Part shown: piece after piece, positions 21,236 to 33,047 of the stretch
Layout of the letters: every line of letters begins with the position of its first letter
Numbering within the stretch: the stretch's first letter is position 1
Origin: Puccinia triticina
Lineage: Eukaryota; Basidiomycota; Pucciniomycetes; Pucciniales; Pucciniaceae
Length of the DNA stretch: 64,000 nucleotides
Assembly: GCF_026914185.1 (NCBI RefSeq)
Contig: NC_070573.1
Location: 2,411,501 to 2,475,500 of the forward strand
Reading direction: 5' to 3'
Position numbers and translations under genes: made by a program
Notes under the pieces: generated by a model
What the model was told of the DNA's origin: nothing
Databases searched by the model: none
What the model saw: the letters and a program-made list of their open reading frames with translations, nothing else

Positions 21236-22442
21236 GGGTACAAGACGTGTTGATAGTAGATTGAGATACAAACAGTAATGAAAGGGGTGGGTGAATTTTA
21301 CAAAGTGTTTTTTACAAGGTACAAGGCCCTGTAAAAAATTTCTTTGTAAAAGTACACATTAAGGGGGGGGGGGGGGTATGTGTGATTTTACAATGTGTTG
21401 GCTAGATTCCCACCTTGTAATGTAAAAGCAACCGTGTAAAATTATACCTGAAGTCTTCCATATGGAATTTTACTTGGTGCTTTTTTACAAAGTGCCACCT
21501 TGTAAAAAAAGTATTTTGCAGAATTGCATATGTGCAGCGAAAACCTGAATTTTACAAGGCAAATTTTGAGGAAGCAGTACACCATGCAAAATGTACCTTG
21601 TAAAAATCAATAATAATGTGAACCAGGTTTGAAATTAGAAGGTGTTGTGTAAATTTTACAAAGTAGTTTTGGTACACTGCACAAAATATACCTTGTAAAA
21701 ATCAATGAAAGTGGTTACAAAGCTCAAATTTACAAGTTGCTGTGGGAAATTCACAAGGCAGTTTCATGTTTATTTTATTTTATTTTGGAAAACCCACTAC
21801 TACCAACTGCACTTGGAAAATACAAACTTCTGCTGGAATCATGAAATTTCTGGGATTCATGAATTACCATATAACCCTTTGTCATAGTTTAGGTCAGTGG
21901 AGTGAATTCTCATATTGGTCCATCACCTTCAATAATTTCAGCAGGAGTGCATATTGGACAATGTGCAGTTCGGGGAAGTCAATTTTCCAAAGGAAAAAGT
22001 AGTAAAAACACCCTGTAAAAACTCCACAACACCTTGTAAATTTGAACCTGGTAGTCATTGTTATTGATTTTTGCAACACATGTTTTGCTTGGTGTACTGC
22101 TTCCTAAAAATTTGTCTTGTAAAATTCAGGCTTTTGCGGCAAATATGCAATTTTGCAAGGTACTTTTTTTACAAGGTGGCACTTTGTAAAAAAACACCAA
22201 GTAAAATTCCATATGGAAGACTTCAGGTATAATTTTACACGGTTGCTTTTACATTACAAGGTGGGAATCTAGCCAACACATTGTAAAATCACACATACCC
22301 CCCCCCCCCCCCCCTTAATGTGTAATTTTACAAAGAAATTTTTTACAGGGCCTTGTACCTTGTAAAAAACACTTTGTAAAATTCACCCACCCCTTTCATT
22401 ACTGTTTGTATCTCAATCTACTATCAACACGTCTTGTACCCT
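21236..22442. mobile_element. 1.2-kb foldback element with ~430-bp arms
   Basis: The left arm from GGGTACAAGACGTGTTGATA and the right arm ending TATCAACACGTCTTGTACCC are near-perfect reverse complements for over 400 bases, with a spacer of about 330 bases in the middle. Arms are filled with CTTTGTAAAA/TTTTACAAGG words. A G14 run at 21364-21377 is mirrored by a C run at about 22299-22314. No ORF of note. Just outside the right end a GTACCCTTTCCTTCACACA unit is directly repeated. Confidence 0.85.
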
Positions 22443-22779
22443 TTCCTTCACACATGTCTTCATCCTTTCCTTATTTTTGCTTGTACCCTTTCCTTCACAC
22501 ATGTCTTCATCCTGTTATTATTCTTGCTCATGTAATTGTGAAGAGCCAGAGGTCTAACATCATTGTTCTTTGAATAGAATGACAAGGCCATTCCTCTACT
22601 TACAGATTTTGTGCTGAGGTTGTGTCTCCTGGCAGAGACGTAATCTCTGCCAAAGTTAAAGGTGCACTCTACATCTATGGCTGGAGCTTCATATATAAAA
22701 CATGATCAGGATCAATATTGCTTCTTCCAAAACAAATAAAAAAAATACAAAGCTAACCTGGGCAGCATAAGACATCAAG
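22443..22779. other. Short intergenic stretch
   Basis: Direct repeats of CCTTTCCTTCACACATGTC at 22441-22510 and AT-rich sequence leading into the C-terminal end of the older hAT gene. No gene. Confidence 0.4.
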
Positions 22780-25700
22780 GGCCATTTGTAAAAGGCTGGG
22801 GTAATTTTTCCCAGAATGTTTCTGCTTGGCCCACCACTTTAGACCATTGACTGGGGCCCCGTCGTCCAGAACAAGCCTGTCAGATAGCCAGATGTCCACG
22901 GGGTCCAATAAAGCATCAGCTGAATTTGCAGCAGCGGCAGCACCTAGCCCTGCCAGGACACTGGTCTGAGGCTGGAGAGATGAGAGATATTAGTTTAGCT
23001 AGAATTTAAATGATATATTTAGAATGTAAGAAAGATTACCCTTGATAGTGCTGTTTTTGATGGTCCTGCTTGCCTAGGCTTATAAAACTTGTTGAATATC
23101 TTTTGAGTTAGATCAAGTGCCTCATAAATCCAATCCTGAGGCCATTTTGCAAGCTTGAAGTACTCATCTTTGAAAGAAGTGTGGAGAACTTGAATTGAAG
23201 TGTTAGCAAAGTTATTTGAAACGGTGATCATGAAATAAACTATGGCCAATGCAAAGACTCACCCATTGCAATTCTGTAAATGGGTGAACAGTCTGTGAGT
23301 GAATAATAATTATTGGTGATACCAAGTCCAGCACAACAAGCATTTTGTAAAGTGGGAGGATAATTGTCCTGCTCATTTGCAATTACGGTTGAAAGGCTGG
23401 CAGTGATTTGGTCAATCAAGACAACGCCTTCGGCCATGCAAGCCAAGGAATTGGTTGATATTTGGAGTGTGAATTTGTAAAATAGTGCCCCGCTAAGTCC
23501 AGGTCCTCTTGGTTTATATGTACTCTCCAAGGTGTCCCAAACTGCTTGTCCCATTACCATATGATACTGGAATGAAAAACAAATCAGACCAGTTCACCTT
23601 CCAAGTGATCATCAATTATATAAGACTTACATGGCTTCCTTGCATCTGACAATGCTAACAAGCTGCTTGTATGTTGAGTTCCATCGGGTCTGTAAAGTGG
23701 GTCATCTAATGTTTTTGGCACTGCATTTTTCATTGCAGAAGCTCAGGAAACAGACCTGAAGTCATGGAATTGGCTAAAGGTGTGGAAAATAAGTTCCCAA
23801 GAATGATTATGACAGAAAAAAAATGAAAGTGAAAAATATGAAAAGTGGGAAAATTTTCCAATCTTGTGCAAATTTCTCAGAATCTTTATTATTGCTCAAA
23901 CCAAGGCGAGAAAATTACAGAGCACAGTATGGCATGTGACAGGAATCAATCTTGTGCAAATTTCTCAGAATCTTTATTATTGCTCAAACCAAGGCGAGAA
24001 AATTACAGAGCACAGTATGGCATGTGACATGCAGGCCAAATCAACACCAATTTGATCCAACAAAAATCATTGAAAATGGTCTCAGTTTTTTCATTTTTTA
24101 TCATTCCTGTCACATGCAATACTGTGTTCTGTAATTTTCTCTCCTTGGTTTGAGCAATAATAAAGATTCTGAGAAATTTGCACAAAATTGGAAACTTTCC
24201 ACACTTTTCATATTTTTCATTTTCATTTTTTTTTTCTGTCATAATCATTCTTTGGAACTTATTTTACACCCCTGCAGCCAATCCCATGAATTTGGGTCTG
24301 TTGCCTGAGCTTCTGCAATGAAAAATGCAGTGCCAAAAACATTAGATGACCCACTGTACATCACACTTGATATTCACATGTGAGGCTTCTCACACTTCTG
24401 TTCTTGACATACTTGGATAAATTTATTCTTAGATTTTGGGGACTTATTAAGTTTTGTTGTAATTCCACAAAACTGAAGATAAAGACAAAATAGGCATGTG
24501 AAAATAAGCAATGATCAAGTTCTGAAAGAAGTGAGCGCAAACCTTTGCAAGGGACCGACAACCTGAGGCCGAAGTATATAAATTCTTTTCCAAATCTTTT
24601 TCAAGGTCTTTGATCTTGGAAAGAGTGAGCTCATTGTCAGGTTGCAGATTTCCCTCTTCTGCTTTGAGTGTGTCAGGGTCCTCCTCCCCATCTGAGTTGT
24701 CACCATCATCTGGGTTGTCAAAACTGGAAAGTCATCAATCCAACACCAAAACACATGAGATAAGCTGAGTTTACAATTGGTGCAATCAATTGGCTTACCG
24801 TTCAACAAGATTGCAAGGTTCTTCTTCTTCATCATTTTCATCATCACAATCTTCTGGCTCAATAGCCTTGACGGGGAGATTTTTTTGACATCCAAAAGGT
24901 TGCAGAATTGCCTTCACAATGAGATTGAGGATGGGATATCATCGTCGCATTGTCAGAAAAAATACCACAGATCCGGTGGGAGCAAGGGACAGTGTCAGAC
25001 ATACAAACATGCGTGCAAGAAAAAGAAAGTGCTCACCCGTTTTTCTAATCCAAACTTCTCAACAATGCACTGAACCACACTAGCCAGGTATTCACCAGCA
25101 TGCAGCCTTTCTCTGAGCTGCACAAAATCCAGAGGGCTTGCTTCCAATGTGAAATTACCAGCACCATCATCAACAAGCCAGTATATCACTGCACCTAGAA
25201 TATTGAATCCATTGGGTGATTGTCACACATCCACACCCAAGTAAATTGCGCCTTTTTGCATCTGAAAAACCAGCCGTAAATTTTTTCCATCATAAAAAAA
25301 GGAAACAAGAAAATAAAAATAAGACCAACCTTCAATTTTTCCCTGGATAGACCAGTATAACATATGGATGGCATTTGAGACCATCCTTTGACTGGGGAGG
25401 TTCTTGACTATTGTTGGATGAAGAATACGCTTGAGGCCGTTTGATTCAAATGTTGAGAAAGGTTTGGCTGCCTCAGCACACCAAATCACACATCTTTGCA
25501 AAACCTAGATGTGTGATTTGGTCAGACCAGAAAAACTAAAGCAAATGTATAAAGAAGGAGTTGTCACCTCTTGCGGGTCAATCTCACTGGTCCCACATAT
25601 ACCAAGTGAATTCAAGGTCTTTTTACTTGCAGTTTTCTGTTGCTTCTTTGAACATCAAGCCGCGTGGCAGAAGAGATTACTGCAAGACAATTTGTATGGT

Positions 25701-25869
25701 GGTTGATTGATCTTTTTACCACATCTAGTGAGAGCAGAGAGGTTTAGGCCAGATTTCTTTGCTTCCTTTTTTAAATTACCCAAAAAAAATCCAGGGAAAA
25801 TTACATCTTACACAGCCATGCAATCATAGGACAGCCAAATTTATCCAGTTGACTGGAAAGCTCAGGTAT
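22780..25869 (-). pseudogene. hAT-superfamily transposase, older copy
   Basis: Read on the minus strand the order is: BED-type zinc finger remnant (CGKKINQPPYKLSCSNLF, about 25720); PFSTFESNGLKRILHPTIV (about 25450); LGVDV at the first catalytic Asp; ICGIFSDNATM (about 24960-24930) with the second Asp intact. Then comes TRWNSTYKQL (about 23690), a hallmark hAT motif, ALSDCSPIYRIAM-like text as YYSLTDCSPIYRIAM (about 23290), and KDEYFKLAKWP (about 23170). Finally LKWWAKQKHSGK and MALDVLCCPG sit near 22830-22760. A foldback element (23695-24356) interrupts the gene immediately upstream of TRWNST. A second hAT element (25878-29191) interrupts the N-terminus; the remaining N-terminal codons resume at about 29200-29270. 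The gene contains introns with GT-AG borders. It is broken and inactive. Confidence 0.85.
23695..24356. mobile_element. 662-bp TA-flanked foldback, insertion in the older hAT gene
   Basis: Ends AAGTGGGTCATCTAATG and CATTAGATGACCCACTG are flanked by TA (23693-23694, 24357-24358). It is the compact relative of the 6-kb element at 14921-20993. Arms of about 300 bases pair throughout. The left arm contains a direct tandem duplication of about 88 bases (TCTTGTGCAAATTTCTCAG... at 23863 and 23951). It lies directly before the TRWNST motif of the hAT transposase. Confidence 0.85.
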
Positions 25870-25877
25870 CTTGTATG

Positions 25878-28800
25878 TAAGGATGGTGTTTGGGACCCGG
25901 GTACCCGTCGCGGGTCCGGGTACTGGGACCAAAAGATGGAACTGCCTGGGCGGGTACCGGCGGTACCCGAGGCGGTATACCCGTGATACCCACTCTCAAA
26001 AACATGTATATGTGTTTATTACTTCATTTTTCAGTCTTAAAAATGGGTAAAATCAGTCAGCTCATGCAAGAAGAAGAAGGGGATCCTGGAAAACTTCTAC
26101 TGACCTGGACAGCTCAAGACATCGAGTGCCATATATACATGGCCCCATGCATGTTTCCTGAGTTTTTCTGTTGGATCCATCACTTCAGTGGATTGACCGG
26201 TTCATCACCATCCAAGATGAGTGCCCCTGCAAGCCAAATATCCAAAGGATTGTTTGAGCAGTGGCCGCCTCGAGCGGCAGCAGCTTCACCAAGGCCAGCT
26301 AACATGCTACTCTTAGCCTGTCAAAGATTGATACAGGTTTCAATATGTGGGAAGGAGTTGATCAATGAAAGTTGAAAACTCACCTTGGATGTTTTACTCA
26401 ATGATGTTGAGGGGTTTGGAGGTGTTGGGTCTGGTTTGTAGAATGTTACCCACATTTCCCGCGCGAGCTGTATAGCTTCAGCAATCCACTCCGGTTCCCA
26501 GCGGAGTAACTTGAAGTACTTGTCCCTAAACAACGGGTGAAGGACTTGAAAAAGAATAATAAATATTTCATGCAAAATCAAGCAGATCTCAATGACAAAT
26601 GGTACTTACTGATAGCTATCCTGTAGAGAGGGGAGTTGTCTGTCAAGCTATAGTACTTATTTGTGATTTTTAAACCAATTTGGCAAGCGTTCTTCAACGC
26701 TGGTGGATACTTGGAACCAGAGATTGCAGTTGATAAATGTTTGGTAATTTGATCAATGAAAACAACAATGTTGGACAAGCGAGCGGAGCCTGAGATCAAG
26801 ATTTGAAGAGTTATCTTGTAGAAGATTGAGAGGATTTCCAATAGATCCCGCGCCAAGTCAAGGTCATACTTATCAAGGTGGAACTTGCAATCAATACCAA
26901 GTTGTTTGTGATGCTGCCACTTGCAACTGGGGGTTAAAAAAGCAAGGCAGTCAGTTAATGCACATTGTAGTGTCAGAAATAGTAATAAAAACTTACATGG
27001 CGGCCTCACATTGGACAATACTGTTAATTTGGACAAGAGTTGAATTCCATTGTGTTCGTACGTCCCACTCAACATTGTGAGGAGTATCACATCCATTTTC
27101 ACGGCATATATCAACAAATTCAGCTTTTGAGTTCGGCAAGTATTTCAATTTTTTAGCAATCACACAAAACTACCAAAAAGAAAGGACAATCAACTACAGT
27201 ATATTTCAGACAAATTGTATGCAAATACAAACCTTTGCCAAACTGTTTCTGCAACCTTTAGTTGTATATTGATCATCTTCCTCTTTGTTGCTAGGGTGAT
27301 TGATATCATCCATACCAAGCAGCTCAAACTCATCTGGATCTTTTGGGTCATACAACCCAGCTTTGCTTTCATCATCATTTTCACTACAGTAGGTGGCATC
27401 TTCTTTGGCTTGGAAGCTAGTAAAGATGAGATAAATCAGTGTCTGGAAATAAAATAGGGGTGAACTGAGAGTTGGACTTACAAATTAATGTTTACCTCCA
27501 TGTCATTTCGCTGGATTCAGAATAATCTGAGTCATCCCAAGTAGTTTTTTTCTGTTGTTCTTCAGTCCCTGTTTGCTTCTGAGTGCCAAAGGGTCGTAGA
27601 ATTCCTTGTACAATCAAGTTGAGTATGTGTGTGAAACAGCGTACCCACTGTGGCTCCCCTTTGAAGTGGGGCCACTGCTGTTTCTTCAGCTCTTTTACCA
27701 TGACATCATTGTTTGTTGCGTTGTTGCTGACAATCCCACATAGCTAAAGGTTCTTGTTCCTCAATCAGCGACAGACTAACAAGCAAAAAACCCTGGCTAA
27801 CCTTCTGTTGAATACCAAATTTCTCCACCACAAGGCGGATGGTCTCAGCAAGATAATGACCCGTGTGGATTTGAGAAAGGCAAACAAAGTCTAGAGGCAT
27901 GTCCTCTAGCTTTGGTTCACCCAATAGATTGCCTGCTAATCGGTAGATGATGATCCCAAGGATGTCAAACCCATTGGGAGACTGCCAGGCATCTACTCCT
28001 AAGTACAGTGCACCTTTGTGTGCCTAATAAAACAATAAAAATGCAATCAGCAGTTGAATTGAGCGGAAAAAAGCAAAAAAATAAAGGTGTACGAACCTCC
28101 AAAACCAACTCATAGTTCTGTTGTATAGCTGAGTAGAGCCTGTGGATATCTTCTGAAACCACTTGTCTTGCTGGTAGATTCTTGACAACGGTTGGATGAA
28201 GAATGGCCTTGTGGCTTGCATTGACTAGTGCTGAAAAGGGTCTGGCGGCCTTGGCACACCATACCACACAAATTTGAGGAACCTATGTGTTTTTTTGGTA
28301 AGCCTAGTTAGTTAGCTTGATCAATCATATATTGAATCCTGTTACTCACCTCCTTGGGATCAATGTCCCCAGTTCCCTTGATTCCAACACAGGCAAGATT
28401 CACATTTGATTTCTGTTTGCTCTGTTTTTGGAGGCAGGTTGCCGCATGCTTGATTAAATTGCTGCAAGACAAGTCCAAGGTCGGACGGTTAATCTTGGTT
28501 CCACATCTGAGTTTGGGGGTCGGCAAGGGTCAGGGATTTAATTTATTGATCATGGATTTAAAAAAAGATTGATCGAACTCACATTTTGAAAGGATAAGTG
28601 ATCATCCTTTGGTTATTCTTATCAAGCTGCTTGGAGAGCTCGGGGACCAAGTATGATTTATAGCTTAAACTCTGGCCGTTTGCGGCAATCCTCTGTGCCC
28701 TTACTGAATAGAAAATTTAGAATCATTCTGCCGGAAAAATATATGGTTAAAGGAATAGACTCACATACCTCCTCCTCGTCGCTTTCATCCCTGGTTCTTC

Positions 28801-29191
28801 CTGATGGAGGCTGGGTACTACCCGGAGTGACAAGGTGGTCTCTGCTAGTCGTTTGAGCGCTATTGTTGTTGTTGTTATTCTGGTAAGATGAGGGGGACGA
28901 TGCTGATGTGTTGGGTCTTCTTCTCTTGCAGTTGGAGGCCATGATCAATGGTTTTGGCGGGGTTTGATGACAGCGGTGGATGGTGGCTGCCTAAGATTTG
29001 CCTTACACCCGATGGATTCCCCTGAGCCCCGGGAAAAATAGGGGGCTTGCGGCGGGTGCGGGCAGGCGGTACCCAGGTACCTGCTGCCCTTACCCCAAAA
29101 GCCAGGGACCCGGCACCGCTTGGAAGGTACCCAACAGGCACCCGCCAGGCGGTGCCGGGTACCTCAAGACGGGTCCCAAACGCCATCCCTA
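25878..29191 (-). mobile_element. Complete hAT element (3.3 kb) with perfect 8-bp target duplication
   Basis: Ends are TAAGGATGGTGTTTGGGACC and the complement of the right end, TAGGGATGGCGTTTGGGACC, 18 of 20 identical. CTTGTATG flanks both sides exactly (25870-25877, 29192-29199). Subterminal regions on both sides are full of GGGTACCCG-type palindromes (25905-25990; 29030-29180). The interior encodes a hAT transposase on the minus strand. It has landed inside the N-terminal exon of the older hAT copy. Confidence 0.92.
26085..28942 (-). CDS. hAT-superfamily transposase with BED zinc finger (probably inactive)
   Basis: The start is ATG at 28942-28940 (MASNCKRRRPNTSA). Exon 1 runs to 28769 (donor GTATGT). 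The next exon carries PELSKQLDKNNQRM; then a BED-like zinc finger, CGTKINRPTLDLSCSNLIKH with a following C (28505-28420). Downstream are FSALVNASHKAILHPTVVKN (28230), LGVDAWQSPNGFDILG (28000-27960, first catalytic Asp) and CGIVSNNATNNDVM (27740-27690). RTQWNSTLVQI lies near 27065, YYSLTDNSPLYRIA at 26650-26600 and DIWLAGALILDGDEP with LKWWIQQKNSGN at 26250-26160. The usual second catalytic Asp (DNA-x-N) is Asn here (NNAT). The usual C-terminal ERAFS dimerisation motif is absent after LDVLSCPG, where a GTCAGT donor has no convincing next exon. At least seven short introns are implied. It is a recognisable transposase, likely non-functional in cis. Confidence 0.82.
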
Positions 29192-29199
29192 CTTGTATG

Positions 29200-30680
29200 A
29201 AGCACAGGCTGAACTGACCTGATTCTGCGCACGTTTTTTTGCATGTTCTACATGCACAGACCAAGTTATAAATGAGGTGAGATTGTGAAAAACCAAGCTA
29301 AACTGCTTACAGAGATGCATATCATCACTAGATTTGCCCATGCCAGGTGTGACACTGGGGGTGCTGGTTAAGTTTCCATCTTTGTTTTTGTCATTTGATT
29401 CTGCGTGGCTGTTGCCATTGGAGTTTTCTTTGGGTCCCGACTGTTGTCGGAGTCTCTTACGTGATCAAGGCATTGTTTGCTTTGTCGGAGGATGCCAGCT
29501 GGTATCAATGGTGGATGGCCAATGACGGAGGGGAAGCTGTCCCGTATGTTAGGGTTGTACTAAAACCACAGCACTTGTGAAAAATGGTAAACCTGGCTGC
29601 ATTGCATCTCAACTGTATTTATGTGAGTGGGTGCAGATGTGTAATACCCGGGTACCCACCGGCTTTTTCCTGGAGCCTCAGACATCCGCACCCGCACCCG
29701 CACCCGCTGGCTGTGGCGGGTACTTGCCAGCGGATAGTGGGTGCAAATCAACAATCTCTATACACAGTAGAAAGAAAGGCCTGCTTTGGGGCTCCTGGGC
29801 CAAAAAAAAGGGTACACACAAAATTTGTATGTATTTTTGGGAAGAACCCTGAGCCTACAAACAAAACCAGTATGAATGCCTTGTGAAAATGTATGAATTT
29901 TGGCCAAATCTCAGTTGTTTGGTTACCCACCTCCATGGGGGGTTTCCAGGGTCCTATCATAAAGTGCAATTTTGGCTGGGAGATGCCACTTTGAGTTTTA
30001 TCAAGCTTAACTAAGCCACTACTCGTGGTGAGCGGGTCTGGGCGGCAGCCCAGTCTCACCAGAGAGGCTTATGCACTAGAACACAAAGCTCGCGTGAGCG
30101 TGGCATGATATAGAGGCCATTTTAAAGACTTTTCCCTCTGGCTTCTGTACTACTCATCACCATTTCTTGTTGTTTTGTTTTTCTGACTGCTTATCATGTT
30201 CGTGATTTTTCTGTTTTTTTTTTTGTTGTTGTTATTCCATTCCTTCATTTTTGAAAACGGATAACAAGAAATTCAAAATAAATCATTCCAGTTAATTAAG
30301 CGGTCACATTATAATGAAGAACATCATATCATATCAATGACTAGCTATAATTAACAAAAGAGGAACTAGAGCTTCTTGGTAGTTTCATCATCTCAATTGC
30401 TCTTAAGCATATTCATCCTTGTAGTGTGACTGCGCTCGGCCCTTGTCATATGGGGGACAAGAATTGAAGTTCGAAATCTTGAACTTCAAAAAAAAAATTG
30501 CTAGAAGTAATTGTGATTTTACATTAAAAAAATATTGAAAAATCAAGAACATGCACTGCATGTATGATGTGCTGAAACCTAGAAATGATATGTTGAGTAT
30601 TGAAGGTGGGGTGATGCAAACAATGGCGCTCCCAGCCAAACCTCGGAAAACGCTCACGCCAGAAAGGTGTTTTAGTATGC
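29200..30680. other. Repeat-rich intergenic DNA
   Basis: The first ~70 bases are the N-terminal codons of the older hAT gene (CKKRAQNQ-like, minus strand). 29640-29740 is another GGTACC/CACCCGCACCCGC repeat patch. 29990-30110 contains CTCGTGGTGAGCGGGTCTGG and AGAGAGGCTTATGCACTAG phrases. The rest is AT-rich without a gene. Confidence 0.4.
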
Positions 30681-30683
30681 AAG

Positions 30684-32556
30684 CACCAGGAAAAATCAGT
30701 AGTCACTAGATGACAACTGACATGACACCTGCTCCAGCTGGCTATCCAGCCTCTAGTGCAATTTTCACGAGCTGATCCTCAGCTTTGTCCCAGGCACAGC
30801 TGCCTCCAGTCTTGGCACAGGACAAGCCACTGCTCAGCCTTTGCCTGAGCAAGAACAGGCATTGATAAATGCACACCTGTCCTCCGGGGGCACGCCCACG
30901 ACCACGCCCTTTGAACAGGGCGTGTGGGACCGCGCACCCTTTATCAAGGGCGTGCACGCCCCCACATAGGCGTGCACAAGCGTGCACCGTGCCTGCTCGC
31001 CGAGAGCCCCTCGGTGGGCAGGCGCAAGTACATATACCTGCTCGCCGAGAGCCCCTCGGCGGGTATGGTGTATGTATCCCTGCTCACCGACAAGGACAAC
31101 TCTCGGCGAGCAGGTATACAAACACCTGCCCGCCGAGCCTGCTCACCAAGAGCCCCTCGGCGGGCAGGTGCATCTATACCTGCTCGCCGAGAGAAATCCT
31201 TGGCGAGCAGGCATACAGATCCCACCTCCTCTCGGCGAGCAGGTATACATACACCTGCCCACCAAGCCTGCTCACCGAGAGCCCCTCGGCGGGCAGGTGC
31301 ATTTATACCTGCTCGCCGAGATAAATCCTCGGCAAGCAGGCATACATATCCCACCTCGCCAAGAGCCTCTCGGCGAGCAGGTATAGTTGAACCTGCCCGC
31401 CGAGGGGCTCTTGGCGAGAAGGTATACTTGAACCTGCCCGCCGAGGGGCTCTTGGCGAGCAGGCTCGGCGGGCAGGTGTTTGTATACCTGCTCGCCGAGA
31501 GTTATCCTTCTCGGCGAGCAGGCAAGGCTCTCGGCGAGCGGGGATATGTATGCCTGCTCGCCGAGGATTTCTCTCGGCGAGCAGGTATACATGCACCTGC
31601 CCGCCGAGCCTCTCCGCGGGCAGGTGCAAGTATACCTGCTCGCCAAGAGGCTCTTGGCGAGGTGGGATATGTATGCCTGCTCGCCGAGGATTTCTCTTGG
31701 CGAGCAGGTATAAATGCACCTGCCCGCCGAGGGGCTCTCGGTGAGCAGGCTCGGTGGGCAGGTGTATGTATACCTGCTCGCCGAGAGGCTCTCGGCGAGG
31801 TGGGATCTGTATGCCTGCTCGCCGAGGATTTCTCTGCGCGAGCAGGTATACATGCACCTGCCCGCCGAGGGGCTCTCGGTGAGCAGGCTCGGCGGGTAGG
31901 TGTTTGTATACCTGCTCGCCGAGAGTTATCCTTCTCGGCGAGCAGGCAAGGCTCTCGGCGAGCAGGTGCATGTATACCTGCTCTCCGAGAGGCTCTCGGC
32001 GAGGTGGTATCTGTAACTGCCCGCCGAGGGGCTCTCGGCGAGCAGGTATACTTGCATCTGCCCGCCGAGGAGCTCCCGACGAGCCATGGTGCACGCCTGT
32101 GAACGCCCATGTGGGGGCGTGCACGCCCTCGCACGCCCATACAGGGGTGTGCATGCCCTTTCGCCCTTTATCAAGGGTGTGCGGTCCCACACGCCCTTTT
32201 CAAAGGGCGTGGGCGAGGGCTTGCCTCCGGGGGACGGGTGTGTGTTCATCAACACCCGTTCTTGCTCAGGCAAAGGCTGAGCAGTGGCTTGTCCTGTGCC
32301 AAGACTGAGGGGCAGCTGGGCCTGGGCCAAGGCTGAGCAGCAGCTTTGCCTGGGACAAAGCTGAGGAGCAGCTTTGCCTGGGACAAAGCTGAGGAGCAGC
32401 TTGTGAAAATTGCAAGCTAGAGGCTTCAGCTGTGCCAAAATGGGCACTGAGCTGTGTGCCAGCCAGCCCTGAACTAGCAGATGGAGTAGCTTTGGAGCTG
32501 AAACCAGAGCTGTGTTATGTCAGTTGTCATCAACTGACTACTTTTTTTTCCTGGTG
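30684..32556. mobile_element. 1.9-kb TIR element carrying a CTCGCCGAGAG palindromic array
   Basis: Ends CACCAGGAAAAATCAGTAGT and (complement of right end) CACCAGGAAAAAAAAGTAGT begin inverted arms that continue for about 270 bases through TGATGACAACTGACAT and GGCACAGGACAAGCCACTGC to CACGCCCTTT...AAAGGGCGTG. AAG flanks both sides (30681-30683, 32557-32559). CAC ends with a 3-bp duplication are CACTA-like, but no transposase is present. The inner arms contain tandem GCTGAGCAGCAGCTTTGCC units related to the minisatellite at 36780-37505. The core is the palindromic array described separately. Confidence 0.78.
30995..32090. repeat. CTCGCCGAGAG-type palindromic array
   Basis: A 1.1-kb tract is made of arms CCTGCTCGCCGAGAG and CTCTCGGCGAGCAGG, joined by 2-10-base cores and separated by TATACATACA-type spacers. 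Longer palindromes (CCTGCCCGCCGAG...) are superimposed. Both strands are free of stop codons for hundreds of codons in several frames (e.g. 30924-32102 plus; 31303-32190 minus), which is a composition effect rather than evidence of a gene. Confidence 0.9.
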
Positions 32557-33047
32557 AAGTCCTTCCCTCCGGGAGGGGTCGAACCAGCCAACTGCTGCAC
32601 GGCCCGCAGGAGGCTGGGACCTTGTGTTAAGTTCGAAGTTTTATGCACACTGACATCTCCCAGCCAACATGCTTTATGATTTTATGTAAACCATGGCATA
32701 TGTATGCAATTTTGAACATAAACAAAAGCAAGCAGCACTTCTTTTCAAATGTGAACCTAGTCGCCCTGCCGCGCCAGGCCGCGCCAGCCCGCTTCTTGGA
32801 TCAATCATGAGATTCTCACGGTCTCGACACAGCCCGAGTTCTGTTCCAGCAAGTAGCGTCCGTCGTCCGATATCTGCAGCACTGAGTCTGCTTGTACATA
32901 GAAGGCCTCTGAAGAAATCTACACGGACTGTCATCCTTTTACAAAACTGCTTGGCATCCCACCGCGAGTTCTGTTCAGCGAAGTCAATACGCCCCCTACA
33001 TCAATCAAGCCCTTAAAGGTTCGGGACACTATCGGTCGGATCGAGAA
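32557..33047. other. Upstream region of the orphan gene
   Basis: Contains a GCCGCGCCAGGCCGCGCC short direct repeat near 32768-32790 and unremarkable sequence up to the ATG at 33048. No TATA-like box stands out. Confidence 0.35.

Noticed and set aside
30924..32190. Long ORFs (about 390 codons plus strand, 295 codons minus strand)
   Set aside because: They are translations of the palindromic array in several frames at once, with no splice structure, domain or codon bias of a gene.
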